Source of the DNA: Gammaproteobacteria bacterium
Lineage (GTDB): Bacteria > Pseudomonadota > Gammaproteobacteria > Thiohalomonadales > Thiohalomonadaceae
Assembly (NCBI GenBank): GCA_023228645.1
Contig: JALOAT010000026.1
Coordinates: forward strand, 1 to 49,172
Length of the DNA stretch: 49,172 bases
Direction of reading: 5' to 3'
Shown piece after piece: positions 8,537-16,437 of this stretch; within the stretch, counting starts at the first letter, position 1, and each line of letters opens with the position of its first letter. The notes beneath the pieces are model-generated. The model was not told the DNA's origin and searched no databases. It saw only the letters and a program-made list of their open reading frames with translations. The translations under genes and the position numbers were made by a program.

Positions 8537-9055
8537 ATGAGGCGTCTGCTGGCGGTAATGCTGCTGTCCCTGTCCTTCGCCGCCGTCGCCCAGGGGGCGC
8601 GGGTGGTGCAGTTCAATCTCATCGGCGAGCGCGGGCTGGAGCAGCCCATCGGGCGCATCGCCTTCGAGGACACCCGCTACGGCCTGCTCATCTCGCCCAG
8701 CCTGAACAGCCTGCCGCCCGGCCTGCACGGCTTCCACGTGCACGAGAACCCCAGTTGCGACGCGGGTAAGGAGAAAGGCGAGGTCAAACCCGGGCTGGCC
8801 GCGGGTGGTCACTATGACCCGGACCGCAGCCGCCGACACCGCGGCCCCTACCGCGACGACGGTCACAAAGGCGACCTGCCCGTGCTCTATGTGGACAGAA
8901 ACGGCAATGCCGAGGTCCAGGTGTTGGCACCGCGGCTGCGGCTGCGGGATTTCATCGGCCGCAGCGTGATGATCCACGCAGGCGGCGACAATTACCTGGA
9001 CACCCCGGAATCCCTGGGCGGCGGAGGCGGGCGCATCGCCTGCGCCGTGTGGTAG
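8537..9055 (+). CDS. sodC: Periplasmic Cu,Zn superoxide dismutase
   Basis: Dismutes superoxide in the periplasm. The 172 residues begin with a signal peptide (about residues 1-18, MRRLLAVMLLSLSFAAVAQG). Metal-site motif GFHVHENPSC (His 67, His 69), then AAGGHYDP (His 92), the zinc loop with DDGHKGDLP, and the last copper His 147 in VMIHAGGDNY. Disulfide partners Cys 74 and Cys 169 (GGRIACAVW) are both present. The start has a strong GGAGG Shine-Dalgarno about 7 nt upstream. It is monocistronic, flanked by repeats. Confidence 0.95.
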   Translation: MRRLLAVMLLSLSFAAVAQGARVVQFNLIGERGLEQPIGRIAFEDTRYGLLISPSLNSLPPGLHGFHVHENPSCDAGKEKGEVKPGLAAGGHYDPDRSRRHRGPYRDDGHKGDLPVLYVDRNGNAEVQVLAPRLRLRDFIGRSVMIHAGGDNYLDTPESLGGGGGRIACAVW

Positions 9056-9057
9056 TT

Positions 9058-9135
9058 CTCTGCGTCTCTGCGTCTCTGCGTTGGGCCTTCCGTCTTGCCT
9101 ATGGCCCCGGATTCCGCTGCGCTTCGTCCGACTAC
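9058..9135. repeat. Single tandem-repeat arm G plus REP-like motif
   Basis: Right after the sodC stop: an arm of ctctgcgt units ending gcgttgggcc (9058-9089), then a REP-like motif at 9106-9135 (cccggattccgctgcgct). Read on the minus strand this is the same module, in the same internal order, as the one at 1926-2020: REP motif, a 20-25 nt link, then cccaacgcagagacgcagag. Confidence 0.7.
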
Positions 9136-9161
9136 GAAATCCGGTTCCTCTGATAGGCGTT

Positions 9162-9223
9162 GTGGAGCGGCTACCGGCCGCGATTCGCCCCGGCTTTGTT
9201 TCGCGGCCGGTGGCCGCTCCTAC
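9162..9223. repeat. REP-like palindrome (ggagcggc family)
   Basis: A long near-perfect hairpin: ggagcggctaccggccgcga pairs with tcgcggccggtggccgctcc across a loop of about 18 nt. A related palindrome (gcggcctgaggccgctcc) sits in element N at 45408-45471. It lies in the convergent gap between sodC and mazG and could also stop transcription, but there is no T-run. Confidence 0.75.
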
Positions 9224-9284
9224 AGGGGTCGCGGTGTGCCGTCACCCGAACGGGATGTGTCTTGGTAAAGCAGCACGGGCGGAT

Positions 9285-10073
9285 TCACTCGCTGCGCTCC
9301 ATGCGTTTGGCTTCCTCCCACAGCGCGTCCATTTCGGCCAAATCGCTTTGTTCCGGGCGCTTGCCGCGCACACGCAGCGCCGCCTCGACGTAACGGAAGC
9401 GCCGGTCGAACTTTTGATTGGTGGCGCGCAGGGCGGTTTCCGCGTCCACGCCGGCATGGCGGGCCAGGTTGGCGCAGGCGAACAACAGTTCGCCAATTTC
9501 CCCGTGCAGTGCCTGGCTATCGCCTGCGGCTATCTCGGCGCGGACCTCCTGCAACTCCTCCTCGATCTTGGCCAACACACCATCCAGGTTGGGCCAGTCG
9601 AAGCCAGTGCGCGCCGCACGCTTTTGCAGCTTTTCCGCACGCGCAAGCGCGGGCAGGGTGCGGGTGATGCCGTCCAGCACGCTTTCGTGGCCGCCCTTGT
9701 CCACGCGCTCCCGGGCCTTGTGCGCCTCCCAGGCGGCGCTCTGTTCAGCCGCGGAGTCGATGCGCTCACCGGCAAACACGTGGGGGTGACGCCGCCGCAT
9801 CTTTTCCACGATGGCCGCCACCACGTCGCTGAACCCGAACGCCCCCTGCTCCTCGGCCATGCGCGCATGGAACACCACCTGGAACAGCAGGTCGCCCAGT
9901 TCGTCCTTCAGGTCATGCAGGTCGCCATGCTCGATGGCGTCGGCCACCTCGTAGGCCTCCTCGATGGTGTAGGGGGCGATGGTGGCGAAGGTCTGTTCAC
10001 GATCCCAGGGACAGCCCGCTTGCGGGTCGCGCAGGCGGGCCATGACGGCGAGCAGTTCGTCGATGTGGCTCAT
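9285..10073 (-). CDS. mazG: Nucleoside triphosphate pyrophosphohydrolase
   Basis: Hydrolyses NTPs or dNTPs to monophosphate and pyrophosphate; in E. coli MazG lowers ppGpp effects and cleans the nucleotide pool. The 262 residues hold two MazG repeats. The first has the CPWDREQTFATIAPYTIEEA signature and the acidic metal site DELGDLLFQVVFHARMAEE (about 55-75); the second repeats EEELQEVRAEI and EIGELLFACANLARH. The ATG at 10073 gives the family N-terminus (IDELLAVMARLRDPQAGCPW). No mazEF toxin-antitoxin genes are adjacent. Confidence 0.95.
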   Translation of the reverse strand: MSHIDELLAVMARLRDPQAGCPWDREQTFATIAPYTIEEAYEVADAIEHGDLHDLKDELGDLLFQVVFHARMAEEQGAFGFSDVVAAIVEKMRRRHPHVFAGERIDSAAEQSAAWEAHKARERVDKGGHESVLDGITRTLPALARAEKLQKRAARTGFDWPNLDGVLAKIEEELQEVRAEIAAGDSQALHGEIGELLFACANLARHAGVDAETALRATNQKFDRRFRYVEAALRVRGKRPEQSDLAEMDALWEEAKRMERSE

Positions 10074-10086
10074 GCAAGATTCCCGA

Positions 10087-10134
10087 GAAAAAATCCAACA
10101 CAGAGGCGCAGAGGCGCGGAGATCACGGAGGAGA
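10087..10134. repeat. Single tandem-repeat arm H
   Basis: A purine-rich arm (aatccaacacagaggcgcag, then aggcgcggagatcacggagg) upstream of mazG and before the patatin gene, with no clear inverted partner in this gap. It resembles the left arms of the gcagag and cgcggag types. Confidence 0.55.
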
Positions 10135-10219
10135 CTATGTAGTACGTCGTCGGATGGTAACTCACATCACCCCGCAAAAGGATGAAACCTCGGCGGCGCC
10201 GGCGGTAGACTCTGCGGCC

Positions 10220-11140
10220 ATGAAGATCGGACTTGCACTGGGCAGCGGCAGTGCGCGCGGCTGGGCCCACATCGGGGTCATCCGCGCGCTGCATGACAAC
10301 GGCATCGAACCGCAGATCATCTGCGGCACGTCCATCGGCGCGCTGGTGGGCGCGGTCTATGCCAGCGGCACGCTTGACCAGTTCGAGGCCTGGGTACGGG
10401 ACCTGGACTGGTGGTCCATCGTGCGCTTCATGGATCCGGGCATCGCCGGTGGCGGCTTCATGGAAGGCGAGCACCTCATGAAGGTCATGGCCGAGCACCT
10501 GAATCCCGGCAATATAGAAAACCTGCCGAAAACCTTCGCTGCGGTGGCCACCAATCTGCGCACGGGGCAGGAGCTTTGGATACAGAAAGGTTCGCTGGTG
10601 GACGCGGTGCGCGCCTCCATCGCCCTGCCCGGACTGTTCACGCCGGTGCGCCACGAGGATTCCTGGCTGGTGGACGGCGGTCTGGTCAATCCGGTGCCGG
10701 TCTCCTTGTGCCGCTCGCTGGGCGCAGACGTGACCATTGCGGTGAACCTGAACGGCGACATCGTCGGCCGTCGTCTGCCAAACCACGAGGCCGTGGTGCG
10801 CGAGAAACGCAACAAATCGCCCGACGCATGGAATCAGTTCACCGACCGCTTGCAGGAAACCCTCAAGGACAGCAGCTTCGGCCGCCTGGTGGCACGCCGC
10901 GAGCCGCCCGGTCCGGGGATGTTCGACGTGGTCGCCAGCGCCATCAACATCATGCAGGACCGCATCACGCGTTCGCGCATGGCGGGCGACCCGCCCGACC
11001 TGCTGCTCGCCCCGCGCCTCGCCCAGATCGGCCTGCTGGAATTCGACCGCGCCGAAGAGGCCATCGCCGAAGGCCGCCGCGCCGTGGAGCGCATGCTGCC
11101 CATCATCCGCCCGCTACTGAAATCCGGCTCCGTGGCTTGA
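10220..11140 (+). CDS. Patatin-like phospholipase, RssA type
   Basis: A 306-residue patatin-fold acyl hydrolase resembling E. coli RssA. It shows the oxyanion loop GSGSARGWAHIG (residues 8-19), nucleophile Ser 38 in GTSIG, and the catalytic Asp 152 in VDGG. RssA-like proteins are cytosolic and their substrate is not established. The frame is open 22 codons upstream, but ATG 10220 gives the family N-terminus MKIGLALGSG. No strong Shine-Dalgarno is seen. It is convergent with the NarL-type regulator gene across repeat element I. Confidence 0.9.
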   Translation: MKIGLALGSGSARGWAHIGVIRALHDNGIEPQIICGTSIGALVGAVYASGTLDQFEAWVRDLDWWSIVRFMDPGIAGGGFMEGEHLMKVMAEHLNPGNIENLPKTFAAVATNLRTGQELWIQKGSLVDAVRASIALPGLFTPVRHEDSWLVDGGLVNPVPVSLCRSLGADVTIAVNLNGDIVGRRLPNHEAVVREKRNKSPDAWNQFTDRLQETLKDSSFGRLVARREPPGPGMFDVVASAINIMQDRITRSRMAGDPPDLLLAPRLAQIGLLEFDRAEEAIAEGRRAVERMLPIIRPLLKSGSVA

Positions 11141-11283
11141 CGGCAAAACGCGGAGATCGCGGAGGCGCGGAGGACGCGGAGATATGAACCTGTTAAGACA
11201 ATCACGTTCCCACGTACGCGCTCCAGAGTCCCGCACGTGCGAACTGACAAAATCTTCTCCGCGCCCTCCGCGTTGTTCCCCTC
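11141..11283. repeat. Composite inverted repeat I
   Basis: Fills the convergent gap between the patatin and response-regulator genes. Left arm 11141-11183 starts immediately after the patatin stop codon (cggcaaaacgcggagatcgc, then cgcggag units); right arm 11252-11283 (tctccgcgccctccgcgttg) ends 4 nt from the regulator stop. The spacer contains a weak imperfect palindrome around cgttcccacgtac. Confidence 0.82.
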
Positions 11284-11287
11284 CCCG

Positions 11288-11941
11288 TCAGATCGCCATC
11301 AGCCCATGTTGCAAGGCCAGCTGCGCCAGTTGGGCGCGGTTGCTGACGTTGAGCTTTTGCATGATGCGGGTGTGGTGCACGCCAGCGGTCTTGGGGCTGA
11401 TGACCAGGATATCGGCAATCTCCGCCACCGACTTGCCCTCGATGAGCAACCTGAACACCTCGAACTCGCGCGGCGACAGGATGTCCGCCGGGCTGCGTTC
11501 CTGGCCGGTGGGCTCGGGCATGATAGGGTCGATGTAGATCTGGCCGCCGGCCACGGTCTCGATGGCCTCGACCATGGTCTCGGGCGCGGAGCGCTTGGTG
11601 AGATAGCCGCGCACCCCGGCCTTCATGGCCTGGTTCAGGATGGCCTCGTTGTCGTGCACGGAAAACACCAGCACCTTGGCCTCGGAGTCGCGCGACAGGA
11701 TGCGGCGCACCGCCTCCAGGCCGCTCGCCCCCGGCATGTTGAGGTCCATCACCACCACGTCCGGCGTGTGCTCGATGAAGGCGCGGTAACCCAGGTCGCC
11801 GTTGTCGGCCTCGGCGACCACACGGATGTTGTCAGTGCCCTCCAGCAGGCGCCGGTAGCCGGCACGCACCACGGGATGATCATCCACCAGGATGACGGTT
11901 ATGGTCTTCGACGCCGCGACGGACGCGCCTTCACCAGACAT
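11288..11941 (-). CDS. NarL/FixJ-family response regulator
   Basis: A 217-residue two-component regulator. The receiver domain (about 14-130) has the acidic pair in ILVDDHP (Asp 20-21), phosphoacceptor Asp 66 in VVVMDLNMPG and Lys 116 in GYLTKRS. The LuxR-type HTH is at about 153-215 (LSPREFEVFRLLIEGKSVAE). ATG 11941 is supported by an AAGGAGGAG Shine-Dalgarno in the 10-nt gap after the kinase stop codon, so it is co-transcribed with and almost certainly phosphorylated by that kinase. Target genes are not apparent. Confidence 0.95.
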   Translation of the reverse strand: MSGEGASVAASKTITVILVDDHPVVRAGYRRLLEGTDNIRVVAEADNGDLGYRAFIEHTPDVVVMDLNMPGASGLEAVRRILSRDSEAKVLVFSVHDNEAILNQAMKAGVRGYLTKRSAPETMVEAIETVAGGQIYIDPIMPEPTGQERSPADILSPREFEVFRLLIEGKSVAEIADILVISPKTAGVHHTRIMQKLNVSNRAQLAQLALQHGLMAI

Positions 11942-11951
11942 ATCTCCTCCT

Positions 11952-14423
11952 TCAGCCAACTTGCAGCGGGAACACGGCACTCAGGCGGAAGCCGCGTCCC
12001 GGATGACTTTGTATATCGAAATGCCCACCCGCCGCGAGTACGCGCTCACGCATGCCGAGCAGTCCCAGTCCGCCGTGCGGCGCGCCCTCCAGGCCGCAGC
12101 CATCGTCGCATACCGTCACAGTCAGACCGGCCGCGTCGAGGGTGACCGCCACATCCACGCGGCTGGCCTTTGCGTGCTTGATCACGTTGGTGATGGCCTC
12201 CTGCACCAGCCGGTAGGCGGTGATCTGCACCGCCTCGGGCAGCGCACCCAGGGTGTCGGGCAGGACCAGCGACCAGGCGATGTCCGGGTGGCGTGCGCGC
12301 CACTGCCCGACGATCTCGCGCAGGGCCTCGCCGAGCCCGAGTTCGTCCAGCATTTCCGGGCGCAGGCGGCGCATCATGTTACGCACCACCTCGTACACGC
12401 GGCTAGCCACCTCGCCGATGGCCTGGCCGCTGGCGAAGATGCGCGGCTCGCGATCGCGGCTCAGGCGACAGATGGATTGGGCGTCGGCGCGAATGGCGGT
12501 GAGGCACTGGCCCAGTTCGTCGTGCAGTTCGCGCGCCAGGTGCGCGCGCTCGCGCTCCTGGATTTCCAGGGACTCGCGGGCCAGGCGGCGGTTTTCCTCC
12601 AGCAGGCGCATGGTCTGCAACTCGGCACGATAGCGCTGCACGGCGGCGGTAATCACACGTGCGGCGACGCGCAGCAGGGTGAAGTCGCCGTCGCTCCAGC
12701 GTTCCACCGCATGGGCCTCGTCGAAGGCGATGACGCCGAACAGCACCTGCTCGGCGAACAGCGGCACCAGCACCCGCGGTCCGCCTGGGGCAGGCTGCAC
12801 GACCACCTCGCCCTTGTCCAGCGCGGGCAGCGCCGCCGTGTAGGCGTCCAGGTCCGGGCCATGTTCACAACAGCCGGCGAACCACTCCACCGTCAATCCC
12901 CTGCTCTTGCCAAGGCGCAACAACCGGCCACAATCCGCTTGCAGCAGCGCCGCCAGTTCCCCGAGGCCCTCGCGGATGGCGTATTCCAGGTCGTCGCGCG
13001 CCACGAAGCGCGAGGAGATGGACGACAGCGCTCGCGCCGTGAGCAGCTGGGTCTGATGCAGGGCCAGGGCGCGACGGCGCTCGGAGATGTCGCGTGCGAA
13101 CAGGCAGAAATACTCTGCACCCTCGTAGGCGATGACGTTGGCGGTGATCTCCACCGGCAGGTCGCTGCCGTCGCGGCGCTGAAGTTGGGATTCGTAGGTG
13201 ACGGAGCCCGAGGTGCGCGCGCCGGCGAGCAGTTTGTCGGCACGCGGGTCGGCGCTGAGCTCGGAAAAATCGCGCCCCATGACCGATTCCCGTGCACAAC
13301 CGAGCATGCCGCAGGCGGCATCGTTGATATACACCAGCCGGCGCGCGCCATCGGTCCAGAAAACCGCATCGGCAGCCCGGTCCACCGCGAACTGGGTAAA
13401 ACGCAGGGCCTGATTGGCGCGCGCCAGCTCCGTGGTGCGTTCGGCCACCCGCAGTTCCAGTTCGGTGGTGGCCCGGCGCAGCGCCTCCTCCGCCTGCTTG
13501 CGCTCGGTAACGTCCTGCAGCGTACCGGTGAGGCGCGCCGGGTCGTCCTGCACATCGCGCATCACCACGCCTTCGGCCTGCACCACGCGCACCTGGCCGT
13601 CCGGGCGCCGCACGCGGAAGTCGAGGCTGCACGGCTGACGCTGGTGGAAGATCGCGTCCATGGTTTCCTGCACGCGTTCGCGATCGTCCTCGTGCACGTG
13701 GGCCATGAACCGGGCAAGGCTCGGCTGGGCCTGATGGGGCGCAACGCCGAGGATGCGGAACACCTCTTCCGACCAGTACAGCTGGTCGCGGCTCACGTCC
13801 CAGTCCCAGCTGCCGATGTGCGCGATGCGTTGGGCCTCGGCGAGGCGCGCCTCGCTGCGCACCAGCGCGTCGTTGGTGGTGCGCAGCGCCGCGGTGCGCA
13901 GCACGATGCGCCGGTCCATATCGTCCAGTGCTTGACGCAGGGCGCGCTCAGCGTTCTTTTGCGCAGTCCGGTCACTGCCGGTGGCGACGATGCAGTCCAC
14001 CTCGCCGGCCGCATTGATGAGGGCGGTCTCGGTCCAGGTGATCTGGCGCTCGGCGCCGCCGGTATGCCAGCGGTTGTGGTATTGCCGAGGAAAATCCTCG
14101 GCTGACACCGCTACGTAGGCCTCGCGCAGGCGAGTGGCATCATCCCCGGCCAATAACACCGCCCAGGGCGTACGCCCGCACACCGCCTCGCGGGACAGGC
14201 CGCTGGCCTCCTCGCAGGCGTGGTTGAAGCGCAGGATGCGGCCCTCACGATCGAGCACCATGACCAGCGCCGGCACCGCTTCGAACAAGACCGCATCCAG
14301 CCGTTCCGCAGGCAGAGCGCCGCCGGGCTCCGCCGCTGCGGTATCGGCGGGCGCGCCGCCACGGGCACCCGGGCCCAGGCTGCGCCACAGCCGCGCCACC
14401 GCATGCCAGCGCCGCGTGCTCAT
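11952..14423 (-). CDS. Soluble three-PAS/GAF histidine kinase (NarL-partner type)
   Basis: An 823-residue sensor kinase with no membrane helix or signal peptide, so it senses inside the cell. Order: PAS 1 (about 42-155), PAS 2 (190-310, PAS plus PAC), PAS 3 (340-450), GAF (460-597), coiled linker, HisKA_3 dimerisation box with His 634 in RELHDELGQ, and HATPase_c (N-box near Asn 746, G-box DDGCG at 773-777). Helices linking the PAS units look like coiled coils (ERTTELARANQAL). It overlaps the DUF2835 gene by ATGA and is followed 10 nt later by its regulator. The PAS ligand cannot be told from sequence; no heme or flavin motif is certain. Confidence 0.94.
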   Translation of the reverse strand: MSTRRWHAVARLWRSLGPGARGGAPADTAAAEPGGALPAERLDAVLFEAVPALVMVLDREGRILRFNHACEEASGLSREAVCGRTPWAVLLAGDDATRLREAYVAVSAEDFPRQYHNRWHTGGAERQITWTETALINAAGEVDCIVATGSDRTAQKNAERALRQALDDMDRRIVLRTAALRTTNDALVRSEARLAEAQRIAHIGSWDWDVSRDQLYWSEEVFRILGVAPHQAQPSLARFMAHVHEDDRERVQETMDAIFHQRQPCSLDFRVRRPDGQVRVVQAEGVVMRDVQDDPARLTGTLQDVTERKQAEEALRRATTELELRVAERTTELARANQALRFTQFAVDRAADAVFWTDGARRLVYINDAACGMLGCARESVMGRDFSELSADPRADKLLAGARTSGSVTYESQLQRRDGSDLPVEITANVIAYEGAEYFCLFARDISERRRALALHQTQLLTARALSSISSRFVARDDLEYAIREGLGELAALLQADCGRLLRLGKSRGLTVEWFAGCCEHGPDLDAYTAALPALDKGEVVVQPAPGGPRVLVPLFAEQVLFGVIAFDEAHAVERWSDGDFTLLRVAARVITAAVQRYRAELQTMRLLEENRRLARESLEIQERERAHLARELHDELGQCLTAIRADAQSICRLSRDREPRIFASGQAIGEVASRVYEVVRNMMRRLRPEMLDELGLGEALREIVGQWRARHPDIAWSLVLPDTLGALPEAVQITAYRLVQEAITNVIKHAKASRVDVAVTLDAAGLTVTVCDDGCGLEGAPHGGLGLLGMRERVLAAGGHFDIQSHPGRGFRLSAVFPLQVG

Positions 14424-14698
14424 GGCAGCCTGCGGATGTCCACGAAGCGGGACTGGTCGTCGAAGCGCAGCACGAAGGCGCCGTGCACGCCGTCGCGGGT
14501 GACGAAGGGCTGCAGCACGCGGGCGGGAAAGCGCACCCGCCGCCCGTCGCTCGCGGTCGCCTGGACCTCGGCGGCGGCGCCGCGGTACCAGACCAGCAGC
14601 CGCTCGGGCGGGATGTGCAATTGGAGGCGGACTTCGTTCAACACGTGCGGATCGTAGAAACTGCGCGAGGGTAGGGAACCGGCCAACCTGAACGGCAA
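14420..14698 (-). CDS. DUF2835 family small protein
   Basis: A protein of up to 92 residues with the DUF2835 pattern: YRGAAAEVQATASDGRRVRF, then FPARVLQPFVTRDGVHGAFVL and a C-terminal FDDQSRFVDIRRL. Function unknown. No ATG is available; the upstream limit is TTG 14698, but family alignment from memory suggests a later GTG or TTG near HVLNEVRLQL, so the start is uncertain. It overlaps the kinase start by ATGA and so appears to lead that operon. Confidence 0.75.
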   Translation of the reverse strand: MPFRLAGSLPSRSFYDPHVLNEVRLQLHIPPERLLVWYRGAAAEVQATASDGRRVRFPARVLQPFVTRDGVHGAFVLRFDDQSRFVDIRRLP

Positions 14699-14723
14699 AG
14701 GCGCGGACCGGGGGACGTGCTAA

Positions 14724-15017
14724 TCAGGCGTCGTCCTTCTTCCTGCGTCCAATGCTGGTGATGGGGATCACCACGTCACCCTGTGGACGCCGCTCGTCGG
14801 TGAAGTGCGGGCGTGCATTGTTGTCCCGCCCCGCGGCCTCCGCCAGCTCGCGCTCCCGCTCGCTGATGAGCAGCAGACACAGGCGTATGTCCTGAATGGT
14901 CTGTTCCTTGAGGGGATGGCGCATGCCGGGTTCGGTGGCCGTGTCGCGCGCCACGCTGGTCAACACCTGCTTCATGACGCGCAGGATGCGCTCTTCGCGG
15001 GAAAGTTCTTCACCCAT
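14724..15017 (-). CDS. Conserved small hypothetical protein
   Basis: A 97-residue soluble, charged, mostly helical protein (MGEELSREERILRVMKQVLT; TIQDIRLCLLLISERERELA) with a basic tail GRRKKDDA. ATG 15017 has a GGAGCG Shine-Dalgarno about 5 nt upstream; the longer frame has no support. I recall similar short proteins in gammaproteobacteria sometimes labelled as segregation/condensation related, but nothing here confirms that, so function is left open. It sits just upstream of the DUF2835-kinase-regulator group (gap about 25 nt) and may be in the same transcript. Confidence 0.75.
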   Translation of the reverse strand: MGEELSREERILRVMKQVLTSVARDTATEPGMRHPLKEQTIQDIRLCLLLISERERELAEAAGRDNNARPHFTDERRPQGDVVIPITSIGRRKKDDA

Positions 15018-15127
15018 GATCGCTCCGGGATTTGCAGGGCGGAATGTTGGCCGGAGTGTACACCACAACCGCGCACCGGTAAGCCGATATACTCCCGCTT
15101 GGCCACGCCTCGGCCACGGAGATCCGC

Positions 15128-15769
15128 ATGCCCTCGCCCGACGCCCTGCTGCTGCTCGCCCCCACCTGCCCACACTGCCCGGCCGTGCTCGATGGGCTGG
15201 CAAAACTCGTGAAGGAAGGGGTCGTCGGTCGCCTCGAGGTGATCAACATCGCCATGCATCCCGAACGCGCGGCCGCCCTCGGCGTGCGCAGCGTGCCCTG
15301 GATGCGCATCGGCCCCTTCGAGCTGCAAGGCGTGCGTCCGCCCGCCGAGTTGCGCCTTTGGGCCGAACGTGCTGCGCACCCGCGCGGCATGGCCGAGTAC
15401 CTGGAGCAGATGCTCGCCGAGGGAGGGCTTGCCAAGGTGGAAGGCATCATCGCCGCTGAACCGGCCCATTTCGATCGGCTGCTTGGCCTGCTGGAGAGCC
15501 CGCAACTGCCCTTGCAGGTACGCCTCGGCATCGGCGCAATCACCGAAGGACTCGCCGGCACGCCAGTGCTGCAGGCGGCGCTTCCCGCCCTGGCGCGGCT
15601 GGCCGGCCACGGGGACCACCGCGTGCGCAGCGATGCCTGCCATTTCCTCGGCCTGACCTTGAGCGGTGAGGCCCGGCCGACGCTCGAGGCCTGCCTGGCG
15701 GATCCGCACCCCGAGGTGCGCGAGATCGCCGCGGAGGCGCTGGAGGGTCTTCCAGCGCCGGGCGGCTGA
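15128..15769 (+). CDS. Thioredoxin-like domain fused to HEAT-type repeats
   Basis: A 213-residue cytosolic protein. Residues 5-75 resemble a thioredoxin/glutaredoxin-like fold with CPHC at about 15-18 (LLLAPTCPHCPAVLDGL) and a cis-proline region GVRSVPWMRIG. Residues 90-213 look like helical HEAT/PBS-lyase-type repeats (HRVRSDACHFLGLTL, HPEVREIAAEALEGL). A GGAG Shine-Dalgarno precedes ATG 15128. This domain pair suggests a redox protein that docks on a partner, but the partner is unknown. It has its own upstream region, divergent from the 97-residue gene. Confidence 0.8.
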   Translation: MPSPDALLLLAPTCPHCPAVLDGLAKLVKEGVVGRLEVINIAMHPERAAALGVRSVPWMRIGPFELQGVRPPAELRLWAERAAHPRGMAEYLEQMLAEGGLAKVEGIIAAEPAHFDRLLGLLESPQLPLQVRLGIGAITEGLAGTPVLQAALPALARLAGHGDHRVRSDACHFLGLTLSGEARPTLEACLADPHPEVREIAAEALEGLPAPGG

Positions 15770-15876
15770 GAAAACAACGGCACAAAGGCCGGGCACAGGC
15801 TATGGGTTCTGGTCTCGCACGCTGTCCCCCCGCCCGGCCGATACTTGCCACAGGCCCAACCGACAAGGAGCCCGTC

Positions 15877-16413
15877 ATGCGCGTCATCTTCGTCCTGCTG
15901 TCCACCCTGGCCCTGGTCGCCTGCGCCCCACGAAGCGCGGGGCCCGATTCCCCGTACTTCGCCATCCCCGAAGGCAGCACGGCGGTGCTGGAGCAAGCCG
16001 TCACCGTACCGTCCCCGGGCGTGAGCGTGTGGATCCAGAACGGTGCCGTCTCCACCGCCCGCAACCGCTGGGAGCCGGCCTGCAAACTGGAGATGTGGAC
16101 ACGCACCGACAGCAGCCGCACCGTGGAGCCGGACAGCTTCCGCATCGAGCGAGTGGCGCGCAACGATCGGGCGGTGGCCGCGGATCCCGGCTTTCGCCGC
16201 GTGGCCCTCGACAACAGCCCGGGTGACGGCCCCATGGCCTACGAGATGGAGACCATCCTGTACCTGAAATCCGCCCGCCAACCCGACGTGCACCGCCTGG
16301 TGTGTTCGTACTGGGACAGCGGCACCGGCATCGTCAGCGCCTTTCCCCAACACCTCACTTTCAACCAGATAGCGGGTACACTCGCGGGGGTCTTCCGGCT
16401 GCAATTACCCTGA
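15877..16413 (+). CDS. Putative lipoprotein
   Basis: A 178-residue exported protein with a lipoprotein signal (MRVIFVLLSTLALVACAP; lipobox LVAC, Cys 16). The mature part has two cysteines (WEPACKLEM, HRLVCSYW) that could form a disulfide, and a conserved-looking end HLTFNQIAGTLAGVFRL. I do not recognise a named family. ATG 15877 has AAGGAG about 7 nt upstream; the longer frame (to 15802) lacks a signal peptide. It lies 24 nt upstream of the NfeD gene, so the two may be co-expressed. Confidence 0.82.
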   Translation: MRVIFVLLSTLALVACAPRSAGPDSPYFAIPEGSTAVLEQAVTVPSPGVSVWIQNGAVSTARNRWEPACKLEMWTRTDSSRTVEPDSFRIERVARNDRAVAADPGFRRVALDNSPGDGPMAYEMETILYLKSARQPDVHRLVCSYWDSGTGIVSAFPQHLTFNQIAGTLAGVFRLQLP

Positions 16414-16437
16414 CCGGAAGCCGCTCCGGAGGGACCC

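Noticed and set aside
9162..9223. Hairpin considered as a rho-independent terminator for sodC
   Set aside because: No T-run follows, and a related palindrome occurs in an unrelated place (45408), so REP-type repeat is the better label.
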